Below, in pieces: positions 4,654 through 7,259 of a stretch of DNA of 7,259 bases. Position 1 is the stretch's first letter. Every line of letters begins with the position of its first letter. The notes beneath the pieces are model-generated. The model saw only the letters and a program-made list of their open reading frames with translations. It did no database searches and was not told the origin of the DNA. The translations under genes were made by a program, and so were the position numbers. The stretch comes from Myxococcales bacterium (GTDB lineage Bacteria > Myxococcota_A > Bradymonadia > Bradymonadales > Bradymonadaceae): the NCBI GenBank assembly GCA_007120615.1, contig SKNI01000139.1:1-7259 (forward strand), written 5' to 3'.

Positions 4654-6323
4654 CAACGCGCTCCTAGCTCTTCATAGATTCCAACTTCGTACTCTCGCAC
4701 CTGTCCGGCCTCCATCCAATAGACCTCATCGGGGTCGAGCCCGGCGGGCACGCGGTGTCCAAAATACACCAACGTCATACCCTCTGCCCGAAGCATCCGG
4801 AAGATACGTTCGTTCATGGCCTCTTCAAGGTCAGTGGCCATTTGATCGATGATCAAGAGATCGGGCCTTCGCAACATCGCCCGGGCCAGGGCCACTCGTT
4901 TCTTCTGGCCGCCCGATAATTTGCCACCCCGTTCGCCGACCTCCATCTCCAATCCGCCGCGGCCGGAGCCGACCACCTCCTCGAGTCCCGCAGCCTTGAT
5001 GGCCTTATCGATCTCCTGGTCCGACGGCGCCTCCTTACATCCCAACACCAGATTGGACCGAAGCGTTCCATCGAATAAAAAAGCCTCCTGCCCCACATAT
5101 CCGATGCGCCGTCTCAGAGCGTCCACCGACCAGTCTCGGATCTCCACATCCTGCAACCGCAACGTCCCCGCGTCGCCGTCCATCAGCCGCAATAAAAGCC
5201 GGGCCGTGGTGCTCTTTCCCACCCCCGAGGGTCCGAGGATCGCCGTTCGACTGCCCGACTCCGCCGAGAGCGTAAACCCGTCGAGGGCTCGATTTTCACC
5301 GTAGGAAAACTCCACCCCCTCAAAGTCCACCGACAACGGCCCGGCGGCGGCCTCCACGGCCACTTGCGGATCGGAGATCTGCGACGTGATGCTCAACAAC
5401 TCCTGCATCCGATCCATCGCCGCCCGCGCTGAATGCCAGGAGTAGACCATCCCCGGAATCCCCCGAATCGGGCCCAGACACCGTCCCACGTAAAAATAAA
5501 AGACCACCACCGTTCCAACAGAGAGCGTCCCCTGGATCGCCAGATGTCCACCGGCCACAAGGGTCCCCAGGAGGATCAGCGAAATCCCAAAGTCCGCCGC
5601 CGGCCCAAGGCGAATCCGGTGCCAGGCCAGCTCCAGATCGGTCTCTTTAAGGTCTCGACCGGAGGAAAACACCCGCTCGGCGATGGTCTCTTCCGCCCGA
5701 AGCGCCTTGACGTCCTCAACCCCTGCGATCCCTTCATGCAGCGCCGAATGAAGCGCCCCGTGACGCTCCATTCTCGCTTTCGAGAGGGGCCGCACATATT
5801 TTCGAAACCACCGCAGCACCATCCATCCGATGGGGATCGGGATCAACGCCAGAAGCGTCAGCTGCGGAGCCAACACCAATAAGATCACCGCCGCTCCGCC
5901 CACGCCAACCAGCAAATTAATCCCCGCCGGCAACACCGACGTGGCCAATTGCTTGAGCTGATAGGTATCGGAGTAGACCCGGGCCACCAGTCCCCCTACC
6001 CGCCGGCTTCGAATCTCAGAGAGCGGCAACGACTGCACATGCCCAAAAAGACGATTCCTCAAGCTCTCCCAGGCTTCTTCGCCGGCCTTCGTCGAGAGCC
6101 AGCTGCCTCCGAATTTCGTCAACGCCGCTCCGCCGTAGATCAGGACTCCGACAATGCCCACAACCCATAATACGTCGCTTTGACCGGCGGCGATCCCGTC
6201 ATCGATGGCCACCTTTACGAGGTAGGGCGCGGCCAGCGCCAGGAGCTGATTCAACGCCAACAGCCCCGCCGCCACCAGCAGCAGGCGCGTTGAAAATACG
6301 CTTTTGAGGGATTCAAAGCTCAT
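4653..6323 (-). CDS. ABC half-transporter (TMD-NBD) with Glu-to-Gln Walker B
   Basis: A 556-residue exporter-type ABC half-transporter, probably a homodimer in the inner membrane that exports the operon's peptide product. The N-terminal two-thirds is a six-helix membrane domain (hydrophobic spans near 14-38, 51-71, 126-150, 152-171, 244-262 and 268-285). There is no N-terminal C39 peptidase, consistent with a separate protease. The NBD begins near 330: A-loop Tyr341, Walker A GPSGVGKST (364-372), Q-loop Gln412, signature LSGGQ (469-473), Walker B LLIID (489-493), H-loop His523. The residue after the Walker B Asp is Gln494 (codon 4844-4842), where the catalytic Glu is expected, and the following motif reads MATDLE in place of ATSALD. 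The ATG at 6323 is preferred over a TTG one codon upstream; no good Shine-Dalgarno is visible. It is the first gene of the operon and overlaps the next by one base. Confidence 0.92.
   Translation of the reverse strand: MSFESLKSVFSTRLLLVAAGLLALNQLLALAAPYLVKVAIDDGIAAGQSDVLWVVGIVGVLIYGGAALTKFGGSWLSTKAGEEAWESLRNRLFGHVQSLPLSEIRSRRVGGLVARVYSDTYQLKQLATSVLPAGINLLVGVGGAAVILLVLAPQLTLLALIPIPIGWMVLRWFRKYVRPLSKARMERHGALHSALHEGIAGVEDVKALRAEETIAERVFSSGRDLKETDLELAWHRIRLGPAADFGISLILLGTLVAGGHLAIQGTLSVGTVVVFYFYVGRCLGPIRGIPGMVYSWHSARAAMDRMQELLSITSQISDPQVAVEAAAGPLSVDFEGVEFSYGENRALDGFTLSAESGSRTAILGPSGVGKSTTARLLLRLMDGDAGTLRLQDVEIRDWSVDALRRRIGYVGQEAFLFDGTLRSNLVLGCKEAPSDQEIDKAIKAAGLEEVVGSGRGGLEMEVGERGGKLSGGQKKRVALARAMLRRPDLLIIDQMATDLEEAMNERIFRMLRAEGMTLVYFGHRVPAGLDPDEVYWMEAGQVREYEVGIYEELGAR
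4661..4665 (-). promoter_or_regulatory. Ribosome binding site of the PqqD-like gene
   Basis: AGGAG on the minus strand, inside the 3' end of the transporter gene, lies 7 bases before the ATG at 4653. It favours that ATG over the TTG one codon upstream. Confidence 0.65.
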
Positions 6324-6378
6324 CAAAAAGAGGCCGGAAGGCGGGGGGTCGGAAATCGGAGTCGTTCGCCGCGGCCAT
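6313..6378 (-). CDS. Small ORF overlapping the transporter start (tentative)
   Basis: A 21-codon ORF begins ATG at 6378 and ends TGA at 6315-6313, eight bases past the first codon of the transporter in another frame. It encodes MAAANDSDFRPP followed by AFRPLFDEL. Codons are G/C-rich at third positions, like real genes here. A TTG at 6405 would extend it to 30 residues. There is no clear Shine-Dalgarno and no lasso-precursor signature (no leader Thr before the cleavage point, no Gly-initiated core with Glu or Asp at 7-9). It could be a leader peptide coupled to the transporter, a very short precursor, or a displaced transporter N-terminus after a frameshift at the T5 run. It may also be untranslated DNA. 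Confidence 0.25.
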   Translation of the reverse strand: MAAANDSDFRPPAFRPLFDEL

Positions 6379-6405
6379 ACTCGATTCTTGGATTGATGCT
6401 GTCAA
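6377..6405 (-). promoter_or_regulatory. Candidate promoter of the four-gene operon
   Basis: On the minus strand a perfect -35 TTGACA (6405-6400) is followed after 17 bases by GAGTAT (6382-6377), a poor -10 matching three of six consensus bases. Transcription would start near 6370, about 47 bases before the transporter ATG. It is the best candidate in the short gap between the palindromic element and the operon. The weak -10 suggests low basal activity or need for an activator. Confidence 0.4.
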
Positions 6406-6410
6406 TTCGA

Positions 6411-6488
6411 CGGAGCGCGGACGTCCCCGTCCGCTCCTGGAAAAAGCGCTTTTTGTTTTACGCGGACGAGGAGGACGTCCGCGCTCCG
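6411..6488. repeat. 78-bp nested palindromic element (REP/MITE-like)
   Basis: Perfect 16-bp terminal inverted repeats occupy 6411-6426 (CGGAGCGCGGACGTCC) and 6473-6488. Each end also forms its own hairpin: GCGGACG-TCCC-CGTCCGC (6417-6434) and CGCGGACG-AGGAGGA-CGTCCGCG (6461-6483). Between them lies a 14-bp perfect palindrome, AAAAAGCGCTTTTT (6441-6454). The element begins two bases after the GLUG-gene stop and ends shortly before the operon promoter. I see no flanking target-site duplication and no coding capacity. It resembles dispersed intergenic palindromes (REP or MITE type) and may act as a transcription end or mRNA stabiliser. Confidence 0.8.
6441..6458. terminator. Possible weak terminator inside the palindromic element
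   Basis: AAAAAGCGCTTTTT is self-complementary and followed on the plus strand by GTTTT. The A/T-only stem is weak alone, but the strong G/C hairpins on either side could help. It lies where the minus-strand GLUG gene would need a terminator. Low certainty. Confidence 0.3.
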
Positions 6489-6489
6489 G

Positions 6490-7259
6490 CTACTGCTGCC
6501 ACTGCAAGATCGGGCGCTGCTCCTCGTCTGGCGCGGGCGTGGTTCCGATCTCCCAGACCTCATCGAAGTCCCAGCCACTAAAATGATCGGAGTCTGCGAA
6601 AAAACTCGTATCCACTCCACTGACGTCGCCGCTCTGCTCTTCACTCCGCGAGCGGACATCCCAATAGGACCCGGTGATGCCGCCGACATTCTCATTAGTA
6701 CCGAAAAACCCGCCCGACCTGAGACTTGTGCTAATCACTTCGTGGGCGGCCGAATAGGACTCTTCGATGGTACCGGTGTCGGTGTTGCGACCGACAAACC
6801 CTCCATCGCCAGCCTCGTCAGAGTCGGGACTGTCCCCGGTGACGGTACCAATGGAGTAGGATTGCCGTATCTCTCCACCATTCCTGCCGACCAGACCGCC
6901 TACCTCATTATCGCCCGTCACATCTCCCGTGGCGTAGGAACGGTTGGTGAACGAAACGGTGTAGTAATTTCCCGAGCCAACTGGAAGTTCCTTATCGTCC
7001 GCGTTTCGACCGATCAGACCTCCGACTGCGAGCTCGCCATCGACATTGCCCGTGGCATAGGAGTCGTTGACCTCGGACTGATTTCTGCCGACCAGGCCCC
7101 CGACCATTCTTGATGAACTTATTACATTGCCGGTGGCATAGGAGTCGTTGATGGGATGGTCCTGGTTATCGCCGACCAAACCTCCCACCAATTGCCCGGA
7201 GCCCTCAACCGCACCGGTGGCGGATGAGCCACTGATTTCATGGGAACTCAACCCCACCA
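6490..7259 (-). CDS. GLUG-repeat protein, C-terminal part (5' end off window)
   Basis: C-terminal 256 residues of a protein built from GLUG repeats, found in large secreted or cell-surface proteins, some adhesin-like. The frame is open to the right edge; the first apparent start there (GTG at 7257) sits inside a repeat and is an internal Val. About six units follow the pattern SYATGNV-x(6-10)-VGGLVGRN: copies with VGGLVGDN, VGGLVGRN, VGGLIGRN, VGGLVGRN, GGFVGRN and a degenerate GGFFGTN. The end is a typical GLUG-family tail, SYWDVRS, then FSGWDFDEVWEIG and PILQWQQ. Unit 3 carries an insertion (GSGNYYTVSF). The repeats predict stacked beta-strand rungs. It is rich in Gly, Ser, Asp and Asn, as expected for an exported protein, though a signal peptide would be outside the window. 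It is separated from the next operon by the palindromic element and seems functionally unrelated. The specific role is unknown. Confidence 0.85.
   Translation of the reverse strand, partial: VGLSSHEISGSSATGAVEGSGQLVGGLVGDNQDHPINDSYATGNVISSSRMVGGLVGRNQSEVNDSYATGNVDGELAVGGLIGRNADDKELPVGSGNYYTVSFTNRSYATGDVTGDNEVGGLVGRNGGEIRQSYSIGTVTGDSPDSDEAGDGGFVGRNTDTGTIEESYSAAHEVISTSLRSGGFFGTNENVGGITGSYWDVRSRSEEQSGDVSGVDTSFFADSDHFSGWDFDEVWEIGTTPAPDEEQRPILQWQQ
7043..7151. repeat. Near-identical direct repeat in the GLUG gene, 81-base period
   Basis: The 28-base segments 7043-7070 and 7124-7151 differ at one position and are 81 bases (27 codons) apart. They encode the NDSYATGNV part of two adjacent GLUG units. 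Identity at DNA level, including synonymous positions, points to recent duplication or gene conversion. Confidence 0.75.

Noticed and set aside
6411..6488. CRISPR repeat or insertion sequence remnant
   Set aside because: There is no regular repeat-spacer array, no transposase fragment and no target-site duplication; only a single palindromic element is seen.
6402..6695. Minus-strand 97-codon frame across the GLUG 3' end and palindromic element
   Set aside because: It overlaps the clearly coding GLUG frame and reads through the inverted repeats, giving a low-complexity Arg/Ser-rich product.

Overview
The window looks like a moderately GC-rich (roughly 55-60% by eye), Gram-negative-type bacterial chromosome. 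The ribosomal genes and EF-G are clearly bacterial. The GLUG-repeat surface protein and the compact RiPP-type cassette fit a deltaproteobacterial-grade organism (Myxococcota/Bradymonadota-like), but that placement is an inference from general resemblance and was not tested. Every supported gene lies on the minus strand, so transcription runs from high to low coordinates.

Region A (about 7259 to 6490) is the C-terminal part of a GLUG-repeat protein, probably surface-exposed, whose 5' end is outside the window. Two bases after its stop lies a 78-bp nested palindromic element (6411-6488) with 16-bp terminal inverted repeats and two internal hairpins. It separates this gene from the next operon.

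Region B (6323 to 2910) is a tightly coupled four-gene operon: ABC transporter (membrane plus ATPase half-transporter), PqqD-like RRE protein, HPr-kinase-like P-loop kinase, and a transglutaminase-like lasso-peptide B2-type protease. Junctions overlap by 1, 4 and 4 bases. Together these are most of a ribosomally synthesised peptide (RiPP) maturation machine: a leader-binding domain, a leader-cleaving protease, a tailoring kinase and an exporter. No asparagine-synthetase-like lasso cyclase and no convincing precursor gene is in the window. The only precursor or leader candidate is a 21-30 codon ORF overlapping the transporter start. The transporter has Gln where the catalytic Walker B Glu should be.

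Region C (2909 to 1) is the str operon: rpsL (S12), rpsG (S7) and fusA (EF-G, cut by the window edge after 532 codons). It is preceded by a consensus sigma70-type promoter (TTGACA, 16 bp, TATAAT) at 2812-2839. A GATC-rich hexanucleotide repeat (2857-2905) lies just upstream of that promoter. The leader and both intergenic gaps contain inverted repeats that could form regulatory RNA structures. No terminator is apparent between the RiPP-like operon and the str promoter, so read-through into ribosomal protein genes is possible.
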